From positions 1,798,001 to 1,862,000 of the forward strand of contig NZ_CP107853.1 of NCBI RefSeq assembly GCF_036013525.1: a stretch of 64,000 nucleotides of DNA. The letters are read 5' to 3'. Position 1 is the first letter of the stretch; every line of letters starts with the position of its first letter. The notes below the pieces were generated by a model. It did no database searches. It worked only from the letters and a program-made list of their open reading frames with translations, and was not told where the DNA came from. Below, piece by piece: positions 35,596-44,505 of the stretch. The translations under genes were made by a program, and so were the position numbers. This DNA is from Nonomuraea sp. NBC_00507. Its GTDB lineage: Bacteria; Actinomycetota; Actinomycetes; Streptosporangiales; Streptosporangiaceae.

Positions 35596-35634
35596 AACTG
35601 AACCAGTGGTCCAGTTAATATATGGACCGCTGGT
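35596..35634. promoter_or_regulatory. Double TetR-type operator between the reductase and TetR genes
   Basis: AACTGaACCAgTGGTcCAGTT (35596-35616) is palindromic apart from one pair. A second copy of the half sites follows, so ACCAGTGGTCCA (35602-35613) and TGGACCGCTGGT (35623-35634) form a 12-bp inverted repeat with one mismatch. It lies in the 81-base divergent gap. The GGACC-type sequence resembles operators reported for TetR repressors next to such reductases. Confidence 0.7.
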
Positions 35635-35663
35635 CAAGTTTGTCCATACGAAAGAATGACCGG

Positions 35664-36254
35664 ATGGAACGTCGGGAGCGGGCCGATGCCGCGCGCAACA
35701 GGCAGGCGATCCTGCGGGCGGCCGAGGAACTGCTGCGGCGGCACCCGCCCGAGCAGGTCTCCGTCGAGCGTGTGGCGGCCGCCGCCGGTGTCGGCAAGGG
35801 GACGGTTTTCCACCGGTTCGGGAGCCGTACGGGACTCATGCGGGAGCTCATGGGTGAGCGGGCCCGCGAGCTGGAGCAGGCCGTCACTGACGGGCCGCCG
35901 CCGCTCGGCCCGGGGGCGCCGCCGGCGGTGCGGCTGGTGGCGTTTTTCGAGGCGGTGGCCGTGCTGGCGGCCCGCAACGGGAACCTCATGGCGGCGCACG
36001 AGCACGCCCAGGTCACCGGTAAGACGGCCAGGGAGGACAACCCGATCTACGTGTTCTGGCACCGGCACGTGTCGGAGTTGATCGCGGCGGGGCGGCCCGA
36101 CGTGGACGCCGAGCAGATCGCGCACATGTTGCTCGGTGTGCTGCACATGGAGCCGATCGCGAGCCGGCTGCGGGCGGGAGAGCACGAGAGGCTCGCCGCC
36201 AGCTACGCCGACCTCGTCAAAGGGCTGATGGGCGGCGGCTCGTCAGAGGGCTGA
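35664..36254 (+). CDS. TetR/AcrR family transcriptional regulator
   Basis: 196 residues from MERRERADAARNRQAILRAAEELLRRHPPEQVSVERVAAAAGVGKGTVFHRFGSRTGLM, a standard helix-turn-helix domain. The frame opens 14 codons earlier, inside the operator, so the ATG at 35664 is preferred. The C-terminal ligand domain includes NGNLMAAHEHAQVTGK. It probably represses both itself and the divergent quinone-type reductase. The 3' end overlaps the convergent LysR gene by 12 bases. Confidence 0.9.
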   Translation: MERRERADAARNRQAILRAAEELLRRHPPEQVSVERVAAAAGVGKGTVFHRFGSRTGLMRELMGERARELEQAVTDGPPPLGPGAPPAVRLVAFFEAVAVLAARNGNLMAAHEHAQVTGKTAREDNPIYVFWHRHVSELIAAGRPDVDAEQIAHMLLGVLHMEPIASRLRAGEHERLAASYADLVKGLMGGGSSEG

Positions 36255-37100
36255 CTGGCGGAGAGCGGCCACCGCCGCTCTGATCGCGGGGTGCTCGCCG
36301 TACCCCCTCCGGAAGGCCGCCAGCGTGCGGCGGCTCAGCGGCAGGCGGGTGAGCGTGACCCCGGGCGGGGGCGAGGTCGCGGCCAGGCGCGGTACGAGCG
36401 CCACCCCCTGTCCCGCCGCCGCGAAGGCGAGGATGGTGTCGAAGTCGTCGACGTGGTGCCGGACGCGCGGCTCGAAGCCGGCCGCCTGGCATGCCCTGAT
36501 CGCCATGGTGTGGCAGAGGGTGCCGGGCTTGTTCATGATCCACGAGTCGTCGCGGGCGTCGGCGATCGAGGCTCGGTCGGTCAGGTACATCGGCTCGCTG
36601 AACAGCGGCTCGGTCTCGATGGCGGCGTCGGTGACCGGCGGGACGAAGTCATAGTCGTGCACGAGCGCCACGTCCAGCTCCCCCGCCCGCAGCGCGGCAG
36701 AGACGTCGGCGGGGTCGATCTCGGAGACCATCGGCTCCAGCCCCGGGTGCGCCGCCGTGAGGGCGGCGAGGGCGCCGGGCAGGAGCACGCGGGCCGCCGT
36801 CGGGAACGCGCCGATCCGCAGCGGACCCGACGGCCCGCCACGCACGGCGGCGAGTGCGGCCGAGGCGCGCTCGAGCTGTTCGAGCACTGCCTGCGCGTGC
36901 TCGACGAGCAGGTGTCCCGCGGGGGTCAGCGTCACGGTGCGTCCTGTGCGTTCGAGCAGCGGCACGCCGGCCTCCCGCTCCAGCGCGCTGAGCTGCTGGG
37001 AGACGGCCGACGGCGTAAAGGTGACCGCCTCCGCGACCGCGGCGATCGTGCCGCGCCTGGCCAGTTCGCGAAGCAGGAGGAGCTTACGTGGGTCGAGCAT
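36243..37100 (-). CDS. LysR family transcriptional regulator
   Basis: 285 residues. The helix-turn-helix is at the N-terminus ([45 protein letters not shown]), with an effector domain from about 90 (GPLRIGAFPTAARVLLPGALAAL, ELDVALVHDYDF, GQGVALVPRLAA). It shares its general plan with the other LysR gene in this window (about 25.6 kb) but is not a close copy. It is divergent from a DapA-like lyase 71 bases away, its likely target. Confidence 0.93.
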   Translation of the reverse strand: MLDPRKLLLLRELARRGTIAAVAEAVTFTPSAVSQQLSALEREAGVPLLERTGRTVTLTPAGHLLVEHAQAVLEQLERASAALAAVRGGPSGPLRIGAFPTAARVLLPGALAALTAAHPGLEPMVSEIDPADVSAALRAGELDVALVHDYDFVPPVTDAAIETEPLFSEPMYLTDRASIADARDDSWIMNKPGTLCHTMAIRACQAAGFEPRVRHHVDDFDTILAFAAAGQGVALVPRLAATSPPPGVTLTRLPLSRRTLAAFRRGYGEHPAIRAAVAALRQSAL

Positions 37101-37144
37101 AAGCTCAGCTTACGCTTGAACTTAGGAATCCGAACTGGACCTAA
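37100..37144. promoter_or_regulatory. Inverted repeats between LysR and DapA-like genes
   Basis: TAAGCT-C-AGCTTA (37100-37112) is a perfect 13-base palindrome touching the LysR start codon. TTAGG-N13-CCTAA (37122-37144) follows. The pair fits an autoregulatory plus activating LysR site arrangement. Binding is inferred. Confidence 0.5.
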
Positions 37145-37171
37145 CGGGTTGCGCTGGGTCAAGCTCAAAGC

Positions 37172-38050
37172 ATGTTGAGAGGAATCCATGTGCCGCTGGT
37201 CACCCCGTTCAACGCGGCGGGTGAGGTGGCTGTAGACGCGATCGAGAAGCTCGCTCACCAGGTGCTCGACGACGGCGCGGCCGGGCTGGTCGCGCTGGGC
37301 ACCACCGGTGAGGTGGCCGCGCTCGACCCCGAGGAGCGGGCCCGGGTGATCGAGGTGTGCGTCCGGGTCTGCGGGCAGCGGCAGGCGCTGCTGACGGTCG
37401 GGGTGACGGGAAACGACGTGCGATCGACGGCGCGGGCGTTGCGGAGCCTGCCGGAGGGGGTCGGGGCCGCCCTGGTGACCGTCCCGTACTTCCTGCGTCC
37501 CGGCGAACGCGGCGTGGTCGCGTACTTCGAGGCGCTGGCCGAGGAGACGCCCGTGCCGCTGGTGATCTACCACATCCCCTACCGGACCGGGCAGGCCGTG
37601 AGCGCCGCGACGCTGCGCCGGCTGGGGACGCATCCGATGGTCGCCGGCGTGAAGTACGCGGCGGGCGGGATCGATCAGGATGCGGTCGACCTGCTGGGGG
37701 ACCTCCCCGACGGGTTCGAGGTGGTCGGCGGCGACGACGCGTTCATCTCGCCGCTGCTCGCCCTGGGCGCTTCGGGTGGGATCCTGGCCTCGGCGCAGCT
37801 GCGTACCAGGGACTTCGTCGAGCTGGCCGGCGCCTGGCAGGCGGGGTACGCGGGCCGGGCGCGGGCGCTCGGGCACCGGCTGGCCCGGCTGTCGGCGGCG
37901 CTCTTCGCCGAGCCCAACCCGACCGTGATCAAGGGCGTGCTGCACGCCCAGGGCCTGATCCCGACCCCGGACGTGCGGTTGCCGCTCCTGCCCGCCGGCG
38001 AGGCGGCGGTGTCACAGGCTCGCCTGGTAGCGGTACATCCATGCGAGTGA
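37172..38050 (+). CDS. Dihydrodipicolinate synthase/N-acetylneuraminate lyase family protein
   Basis: 292 residues of the class I aldolase DapA superfamily. The Schiff-base Lys161 (VAGVKYAAGG), catalytic Tyr133 (VIYHIPYRTG) and the GTTGE motif (43-47) are present, so the enzyme should be active. Its control by a dedicated LysR gene, away from lysine genes, points to a catabolic aldolase or lyase rather than the biosynthetic DapA. The substrate is unknown. The 3' end overlaps the convergent monooxygenase by 39 bases. Confidence 0.88.
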   Translation: MLRGIHVPLVTPFNAAGEVAVDAIEKLAHQVLDDGAAGLVALGTTGEVAALDPEERARVIEVCVRVCGQRQALLTVGVTGNDVRSTARALRSLPEGVGAALVTVPYFLRPGERGVVAYFEALAEETPVPLVIYHIPYRTGQAVSAATLRRLGTHPMVAGVKYAAGGIDQDAVDLLGDLPDGFEVVGGDDAFISPLLALGASGGILASAQLRTRDFVELAGAWQAGYAGRARALGHRLARLSAALFAEPNPTVIKGVLHAQGLIPTPDVRLPLLPAGEAAVSQARLVAVHPCE

Positions 38051-39157
38051 TTCCTGGCTCGCGCTCTTCTTGAGGAAGATCGGCAGCATCAGGTCGCGGA
38101 AGACCCGGGCGACCGGGCCCGCGGCCTTGCTGTTGCTGATCGTCCTGGAGTACGCCACGACCTGTTCCACCCGAGGCCGCCGCTCGGCCTCGTAGCGCTC
38201 GAACGCCTCGCGGTGATCCCGGCTGTCGCGCAGGCACCTGGCCAGGACGATCGCGTCCTCGATGGCCAGCGAGGCGCCCTGGCCCGCGCTGGGCGAGGTG
38301 GCGTGGGCGGCGTCCCCGAGGAGCAGGACACGGCTGCGGTGCCAGACGGGCACCGGCGGCAAGTCGTGGATCGGCAGGCCCAACTCGACCTCGCTGCGCC
38401 CGATGAGCTCGGCGGAGGCGTTCGCGTCGTCCTCGAACGCCTTAACCAGCTCCGCCCGCCAGCTCTCGGGGACATCGCCAAGGCGCCTGGGCAGGTTCGC
38501 GAACCACCAGGTCTCACCGGACTCGGCCACCGAATAGCCGAAGAACGCCCGCTTGCCGAACACCATGTTGTACACGCCCGGCTCGCCGTCGAGGCCACCG
38601 TCCTTCACGATCCCGCCGAGGCTGTACAGGCCGCTGTAGCGGGGTGCCGGGGCCTGCGGGTCGAGCATCGCGCGGGTGCGCGAATGCACGCCGTCGCAGG
38701 CGATCAGCAGGTCGCCGGTGACCTCCGAACCGTCCTCGAACCTGGCCGTGACCTCGTCGCCACGGTCTTCGTAGGAGCTCAGGCGCTTGCCGTAGGTGAT
38801 GCGGATGCCGCGCTGCTCGGCCTCGTCGCGGATGGCGCGGTAGAGGTCGGAACGCTGGACGGTGTGGCTCACGGTGCCGTCGTCGAGCCGCAGGCCGTTG
38901 GCCACCTCGCCGAGCCGCTTGCCCGAGCCGCTCCACATGACCATGCGCGGGGTGGGGATGGCCGTTTTCAACACCTGGCGGTGCGCGCCCAGCACCCGCA
39001 GGGCGGCCAGGCCGTTCGAGGCGATGTTGAGGAAGGAGCCCACGTTCTCCGCGCCCTGCCCGTACGCCTCGAAGATCTCGGCGTCGATGCCCACCTCGCG
39101 CAGCGCCATGGCGGTGACCGGGCCTGCGATGCCACAACCTATGACCAAAGCCTTCAT
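38012..39157 (-). CDS. FAD-dependent monooxygenase (aromatic hydroxylase type)
   Basis: 381 residues from MKALVIGCGIAGPVTAMALREVGIDAEIFEAY, with GAAAGG before the ATG; the longer open frame upstream runs through the operator and is rejected. The FAD Rossmann GxGxxG motif, the DG motif (LLIACDGVHSRTR) and the GD motif (VLLLGDAAHATSPSAGQGASLAIEDA) are all present. It is similar to the PHBH/TetX-like group that hydroxylates aromatics or inactivates drugs. It is divergent from MarR across a 33-base gap filled by a perfect palindrome. Confidence 0.92.
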   Translation of the reverse strand: MKALVIGCGIAGPVTAMALREVGIDAEIFEAYGQGAENVGSFLNIASNGLAALRVLGAHRQVLKTAIPTPRMVMWSGSGKRLGEVANGLRLDDGTVSHTVQRSDLYRAIRDEAEQRGIRITYGKRLSSYEDRGDEVTARFEDGSEVTGDLLIACDGVHSRTRAMLDPQAPAPRYSGLYSLGGIVKDGGLDGEPGVYNMVFGKRAFFGYSVAESGETWWFANLPRRLGDVPESWRAELVKAFEDDANASAELIGRSEVELGLPIHDLPPVPVWHRSRVLLLGDAAHATSPSAGQGASLAIEDAIVLARCLRDSRDHREAFERYEAERRPRVEQVVAYSRTISNSKAAGPVARVFRDLMLPIFLKKSASQESLAWMYRYQASL

Positions 39158-39167
39158 TATGGTAACC

Positions 39168-39187
39168 TTTCGTTCGGTCGAACGAAA
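39168..39187. promoter_or_regulatory. Perfect MarR-type operator TTTCGTTCG-GT-CGAACGAAA
   Basis: Nine-base arms with a two-base centre, all within the 33 bases between the divergent monooxygenase and MarR start codons. It is almost certainly the MarR operator and would cover both promoters. Confidence 0.8.
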
Positions 39188-39190
39188 TAT

Positions 39191-39685
39191 ATGACGAAGG
39201 CGGGGCCTGTGTCGAGAGGTATTTCGGAGCATCGAAAGAAATTGTTCGAGGAGCTCGCCATGGCAGGGCGGGACAGCAGCAACGCCGCCGTGATGTACCA
39301 CACTGCGATGGGCGAACGCATGGGCCTCGGCATGACTGAGGAGAAGACCCTCGACCTGCTGCAACGTCTCGGCCCGATGACGGCGGGCGAGATCGCGCAG
39401 CACACCGGGCTGGCGCCGGCGTCGGTCAGCGGCCTGATCGACCGGCTGGAGGGCAAGTGGCTGGTGCGGCGGATCCGTGACACCAAGGACCGGCGCCGGG
39501 TCATCGTCGAGATCAACCATGAGCGGCTGGCCGGCTTCGGGGAGCTGTTCGAGCCGTTCGTGGCCGCGCTCGCCGAGCTGTACGACCGCTACACGGACGA
39601 CCAGCTCGAAGTCATCCTCGACTACGTCACCCGGTCGACCGCCCTGCAGCGCGAGGCCACCGCAGGGCTGGTCGATGGTGATTAG
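39191..39685 (+). CDS. MarR family transcriptional regulator
   Basis: 164 residues from ATG at 39191. The winged-helix core is LDLLQRLGPMTAGEIAQHTGLAPASVSGLIDRLEGKWLVRRIRDTKDRRRVIVEI, with the basic wing typical of MarR. The N-terminal helix (HRKKLFEELAMAGRDSSNAAVMYH) and C-terminal helices form the dimer. It probably represses the divergent FAD monooxygenase and responds to a phenolic-type ligand, an inference from the partner. The end overlaps the convergent AAA+ gene by four bases. Confidence 0.93.
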   Translation: MTKAGPVSRGISEHRKKLFEELAMAGRDSSNAAVMYHTAMGERMGLGMTEEKTLDLLQRLGPMTAGEIAQHTGLAPASVSGLIDRLEGKWLVRRIRDTKDRRRVIVEINHERLAGFGELFEPFVAALAELYDRYTDDQLEVILDYVTRSTALQREATAGLVDGD

Positions 39686-42600
39686 CGGTCGGCGTCCCTG
39701 ATGGCCGTGCCGACCTCGCTCACCCGGTCGGCGAGCAGGCCGATCGCGCCCACCGCCCGGGCCATCGGGTCGTCGTCCGCGCCGCCGAGCGCCTTGGACC
39801 TGAGGTAGGCCCGCTTGATCTCCGCCCAGCGCTCGGCCTGGTCAGGGGTCAGGCGGCCGCGCAGCTCGGCCAGCTTCAGCAGGTTGGCCTCGGCGTCCGT
39901 GGTCAGCGTCTGCGCCTCGCCGACGTAGTGGTCGTCGATCACCGCTTCCAGCTCGGCGTCGTTCATCGCGGGCACGATGCGCTCGGCCAGCTTGTTCATG
40001 TTCCGGTACGAGCCCTGCAGCCGGTACGGCGGCTCGGTGCGGGCCGCGTCCGACTGGGCGGCCGAGGCGATGTACGCCTGGTTGTTGGCCAGCACGACCT
40101 CCTGTACGCGGACCAGCTTCGCCAGGACGCTGAGGATCTGGTCCAGCTCCGGCTTCGTGTACGGGTGCTTGAGCTGGTCCGGCTGGACCGTCGTGTCACC
40201 CTTCGCGAGGCGGACGAGCAGCTCCACATCCGCGCGGTCGCGGCCCGACAGCGGGGCCAGCACCGGGTTGGAGGTGAGGGCGTTATCCACGTAGCTCAGC
40301 GCGAACAGCTCGTCCTTGCCCGACAGGACGTCGCCCAGGTTCCACACGTCGGCCCGGTTGGCGAGCATGTCGGGGATGCGGAAGCGCCGTCCGGACTCGG
40401 TGTACGGGTTGCCCGCCATGCACACCGCGAACCGCTTTCCACGCAGGTCGTAGGTGCGGGTGCGGCCGTTCCACACACCCTCGATGCGGCGCTGGGCGTC
40501 GCAGAGCGAGATGAACTTCTGCAGGAGCTCGGGGGAGGTGTGCTGGATGTCGTCCAGGTAGAGCAGGGTGTTGTTGCCCGTTTCGAGGGCGAATGAGATC
40601 TTCTCCACCTCCTGCCTGGCCGTCGCGTCGGGGGCGTCCGCCGGGTCGAGCGAGGTCACCTCGTGGCCCAGCGCCGGGCCGTTCACCTTGACGAAGACCA
40701 GGCCGAGGCGGCTGGCCACGTACTCCATCAACGTCGTCTTGCCGTAGCCGGGGGGTGAGATGAGCAGCAGGAGGCCCATCTGGTCGGTGCGTTTGCCTGC
40801 GCCGGCCGCGCCCAGTTGCTTGGCCAGGTTGTCGCCGATCAGCGGCAGGTACACCTCATCGAGCAGGCGGTTGCGGACGAAGGCGCTCATGACCTTGGGC
40901 TTGTACTCGTCCAGGCGCAGGCGGTTTCTTTCCGCCTCGACCAGTTCGCTCCTGCTGCGCTGATAGGCGCGATAGGCGGGGACCCGGTCCTGTCGGAACT
41001 GGCGGGTCCTGGTGAGGATCTCGTCCAGCTGGATGTGGAGTTTGCGGTCCTTGATCCGGGGGTGGGTGCCCAGGAGGCCGTCCACGGTCTCGGCGGTGGC
41101 GGCGCTGGAGTCGTGGCGGGGGAGGTCGCCGCACAACTGCACGGCGATGGCCTCGGCGGTCTCCGGGCCCTGGTGGTAGGCGCTCAGCCAGGCGTGGGCC
41201 AGTTGCAGGCGTTCGGGGAGGGCAAGTGCTTTGAGGTCCTCCTCGAACTCGCGCAACTTGACCGGGCCGAGGGCGTGGCGGAAACCGTCGAGGAGGTCGC
41301 GCGCCGCCTTGCTGGTCACAAAGCCCACGGGGCTGCCGGCCAGCTCCTCGACAAGATACTCACCCGCCACCGCGACGCCGGCCGGGCTCGGTGCGTGTGG
41401 GTGGAGGCCCGCCATGAAGTCGGCGATCAACGTCCCGAGCTCGGTGGCGAGGGAGCCGAGGGTGGGGGTGATGCCGAAGACCGTGCGCGCACGGACCAGC
41501 GACACGGCCCGGGTGGTGAATGTTTTACGTGAAACCTCGTCCGCCCCGAAGGCCCAGAACAGCTGGGCCATGGCTCGCACCTCAGCCGGGTACCGCAGCA
41601 GCCCGGCCCCTTCCCGCAGCCGCATCAGCGTGTCGAGGATGGCCGTGGCGTCGTGATCGTGGACCCCGCGCTCGTATCCCTCGTCATATCGGGACTCGGC
41701 GGCCTGACGCACCAGGTCGGCCAGGGGTGCGCCCGGCGTGACGGAGTCCAGGAGCGAGGCGGCCAGGTGCTCGGCACGGTAGACGTCGGGCGTCTCCGAC
41801 ACCAGGAGCTGGTCCCAGAAGGGCCGGGTGTGCTCGAAGGAGGGCGGGACGGGGGAGCGGTAGTCGGTGCCCGTGATCGCGAAGTACATGGCGTTGTCGT
41901 GCGGCACCAGCGTCAGGTCGATGGGCTGGGTGTTGACGGCGAAGCGGTGACGCCCGAGCCGCAGGGTCTCGCCGCCGTCGGAGAAGAGGTCCAGGCGGTC
42001 CCGGAGGGCCCGCGCCGCCTCCTGCTGCGCCGACTTGACCCGGCCGTCCAGCTCCTCGGCCCGTACGGCATCCCCGAGTGACCGCAGCTCCCCGGCGGCC
42101 GAGCGGACCTTGGCCACCATCGGGTCGGTCGCGAAATACGTGTTGACCTCGTCCAGCGAGCCCAGCGAGCCGAGCCGGCGGGTGATGCTGCCGAGGACGC
42201 GCTCGGCCGAGGCGAAGAGCCGGTCCGCGCGCCGGGCCAGCTCGTCCAGCTGAGTCTGCTTGCGGGCAGAGAACGCCTCGTAGACGTCGTCCCGCTTGGC
42301 CGACAGCTGCGCGGCGAAGTCGTCGAACTCGCCGAAGCGGGACTCCAGGTTCTCCAGCTGGAGCATGAGCCGCCCGAGCTGCTCGTCGCACTTGTCGGGG
42401 GTGTCGGCCACCGCGAGCGCGCCGGTGATGGCCTGCCCGAGCAGGGCGAACTCGGCGGCGAACGCGGCCCGGCCCTCCGTGCCGAGCAGCTCGCGCCGCC
42501 GCCCGTCGAGCAGGGCGCGGGCCCGGTTCACGCCGCCGAGGACCTCCGCGATCCGGCCCAGGATGGACGTGCGCACGGTGGCGTCGGCGATGTCCAGCGA

Positions 42601-44505
42601 GCCGACGACCTCCGTGACCACCTCCAGGCCTTCCGCCTGCTCCGCCAGCCGCTCGGCGACGGGTGCGGCCTCGGCGACCGTGGCGATGGCGGCGGCATCG
42701 GCGGCGAGCTGCTCGACGGCCGCGTGGTAGGAGGTGAACGCGTCCTGCCCGGAGAGGAACGCGACCGCCCGGCGGCCGGTCGCGGTCACCTCCTCGGTCA
42801 CGGAGGTGGACAGCGTGTCCAGCGCGGCGAGGTCGATGTAGCGGGTCTCGCGCAGCGTCACCAGGCGGCCCTGGGCGCGGCGGAGCGTGGCCAGCATGGT
42901 CACCCAGGCGTCGGCGGTGACCGGGCTGTCGGCCCGCGCCTGACGTACCAGCTGGGTGGTCTCCTCTGTGGCCTTGGCGAGCGTGTCGGCGGCCAGCCGC
43001 GTGAGGTGCTCGACGTTCTCGTACTCGTCGAGGACCTGTTCGGCGGTGGCGCGGACGTCGGCGAGCGGCCCGCGCAGGCCGTGCTCGCCGAGCCAGTGGT
43101 AGGAGTCGAAGGCCCGCGTGCAGGCGGCGATCAGCCCTTCGAACGTGCCGGCCGACGGCGCCATCTCCTCGACCATGCGGGTGACCGACAGGCAGTCGGA
43201 GATGCCGCGCACCAACTCGGCGTTGCCGATGCGCTCCAGCGGGCCGGTCCCGGGGGGCTGGGCGGCGGCGTAGGTGTCGGAGACGTACGGGGTCTGCCAG
43301 ACCTGCATCGGGTGGACCCGGGTGGGCTCCTCGGAGGTGGCGCGGAAGACCACCATCGTGCCGTCGTCGAAGAGCGAGTACCCGTGGCAGACGATGGGGT
43401 TGGCCACCTCCTTCCTGATCACGTTGTACGGCAGCAGCAGCGAGCGCCCGTCGCCCCGGGAGTGGAAGACGTACAGCACGTCCTCGCCGTTGGGCGAGCG
43501 GACCACCCGCTCGAACTCCAGGTCCGTCACGTCCGTGTCGAACGTCTTGCTGACCCCGGTCGTCAGGTAGTAGCCGCCAGGGAAGATCAGGCCCTGGTCC
43601 TCGGGGAGTCGCTGGCAGGCCTGGCCGATGCCGTCCAGCCTGATCACGGCCTTGGTGCGGGTGTTGAAGACCAGGTGCCGCCACTCGGGCTCCTTGTACG
43701 GCCGGATCCGCATGAGGATCAGCGGCCCCACCCTGGCGTACTCGACGTCCGCGTCTGCCAGGCTCTGCAGCGCCTCGGTGACCGGCTCGGCGTAGATGCC
43801 GGCGCCGGACTCCGTGTTGTCCTCGATCTTGATGGTGAGGTCGCCGCCGACGGTCTCGACGAACACCTCCCCTTGGATCGAGACGTGGGGGTGGCGGCCG
43901 AGCACGTGGTCGTCGCGGGTGGTGACGGTCCACTCGAAGTCGTGCGATGCCGGGAAGACATGGTCCCGCTCACCCCGGTTATCCAGATATTTCGGGATCC
44001 CGTCGTTCCCGACCGTCCAGCGCAGCACCCGCAGGTCGGCCGGACCGGTCTGGAACACCGCGAGCAGCTTGCCCTCCACCCGCCTGAGCTGCTGGAGCCT
44101 GGTCTCCTTGTAGTAGCGGTAGAGCTCGGCGAAGTCCTTCTTGAACGCCGGGTCGTCCAGCGTCTCCAGCTTGTCGGCGTCGAACCTGAAGGCGTCGCCG
44201 TCCCTGGAAAACCGGTGCACCGCGAACACGTCGGCCACCGCCGTCTCGGGCTTGAGCCCGATGAAGACGTTGTAGCCGAACAACATCACGTCACCCAGGG
44301 AGACGATGTCCCTGGGGACGCAGTTGTTCTCGGTGCGGATCCGCTCCGTGCCCAGCAGGCGCAGCTCCGCGCCGCCGAAGACCTTCAGCCGCTCCGCGTT
44401 GAGCGCCTCGGCCGCCGCCGCGAGGCTCTTGGCCTGGGCCTGGAGGCGGTTCCTGAGGACCTCGTAGGTTCCCGCCTCCAGTCGAGCTTCGACCACCGTG
44501 CTCAT
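39682..44505 (-). CDS. Giant AAA+ ATPase with DUF3686-like N-terminus
   Basis: 1607 residues, cytoplasmic. The N-terminal 440 or so residues (LRLLGTERIRTENNCVPRDIV, FNTRTKAVIRLDGIGQACQRLPEDQGLIFPGGYYLTTG) look like the DUF3686 region labelled in databases as ATPase involved in DNA repair. A long helical middle is rich in Ala/Glu/Leu. The AAA+ module is at about 1240-1430: Walker A SPPGYGKTTLMEY (near 1248), Walker B LLYLDDIQH (near 1315), sensor-1-like CMAGNPYTESG. It starts inside the flotillin stop (ATGA), the last gene of a three-gene unit. The DNA-repair label is unsupported by context; a membrane-linked role is more likely. Confidence 0.85.
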   Translation of the reverse strand: MSTVVEARLEAGTYEVLRNRLQAQAKSLAAAAEALNAERLKVFGGAELRLLGTERIRTENNCVPRDIVSLGDVMLFGYNVFIGLKPETAVADVFAVHRFSRDGDAFRFDADKLETLDDPAFKKDFAELYRYYKETRLQQLRRVEGKLLAVFQTGPADLRVLRWTVGNDGIPKYLDNRGERDHVFPASHDFEWTVTTRDDHVLGRHPHVSIQGEVFVETVGGDLTIKIEDNTESGAGIYAEPVTEALQSLADADVEYARVGPLILMRIRPYKEPEWRHLVFNTRTKAVIRLDGIGQACQRLPEDQGLIFPGGYYLTTGVSKTFDTDVTDLEFERVVRSPNGEDVLYVFHSRGDGRSLLLPYNVIRKEVANPIVCHGYSLFDDGTMVVFRATSEEPTRVHPMQVWQTPYVSDTYAAAQPPGTGPLERIGNAELVRGISDCLSVTRMVEEMAPSAGTFEGLIAACTRAFDSYHWLGEHGLRGPLADVRATAEQVLDEYENVEHLTRLAADTLAKATEETTQLVRQARADSPVTADAWVTMLATLRRAQGRLVTLRETRYIDLAALDTLSTSVTEEVTATGRRAVAFLSGQDAFTSYHAAVEQLAADAAAIATVAEAAPVAERLAEQAEGLEVVTEVVGSLDIADATVRTSILGRIAEVLGGVNRARALLDGRRRELLGTEGRAAFAAEFALLGQAITGALAVADTPDKCDEQLGRLMLQLENLESRFGEFDDFAAQLSAKRDDVYEAFSARKQTQLDELARRADRLFASAERVLGSITRRLGSLGSLDEVNTYFATDPMVAKVRSAAGELRSLGDAVRAEELDGRVKSAQQEAARALRDRLDLFSDGGETLRLGRHRFAVNTQPIDLTLVPHDNAMYFAITGTDYRSPVPPSFEHTRPFWDQLLVSETPDVYRAEHLAASLLDSVTPGAPLADLVRQAAESRYDEGYERGVHDHDATAILDTLMRLREGAGLLRYPAEVRAMAQLFWAFGADEVSRKTFTTRAVSLVRARTVFGITPTLGSLATELGTLIADFMAGLHPHAPSPAGVAVAGEYLVEELAGSPVGFVTSKAARDLLDGFRHALGPVKLREFEEDLKALALPERLQLAHAWLSAYHQGPETAEAIAVQLCGDLPRHDSSAATAETVDGLLGTHPRIKDRKLHIQLDEILTRTRQFRQDRVPAYRAYQRSRSELVEAERNRLRLDEYKPKVMSAFVRNRLLDEVYLPLIGDNLAKQLGAAGAGKRTDQMGLLLLISPPGYGKTTLMEYVASRLGLVFVKVNGPALGHEVTSLDPADAPDATARQEVEKISFALETGNNTLLYLDDIQHTSPELLQKFISLCDAQRRIEGVWNGRTRTYDLRGKRFAVCMAGNPYTESGRRFRIPDMLANRADVWNLGDVLSGKDELFALSYVDNALTSNPVLAPLSGRDRADVELLVRLAKGDTTVQPDQLKHPYTKPELDQILSVLAKLVRVQEVVLANNQAYIASAAQSDAARTEPPYRLQGSYRNMNKLAERIVPAMNDAELEAVIDDHYVGEAQTLTTDAEANLLKLAELRGRLTPDQAERWAEIKRAYLRSKALGGADDDPMARAVGAIGLLADRVSEVGTAIRDADR

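Noticed and set aside
39158..39520. Upstream extension of the FAD monooxygenase frame
   Set aside because: It runs through the MarR operator and gene. The FAD motif begins at the ATG at 39157.
41684..43933. 749-codon frame on the minus strand in a different frame of the AAA+ gene
   Set aside because: It is an out-of-frame reading of the ATPase gene and has no recognisable domain.
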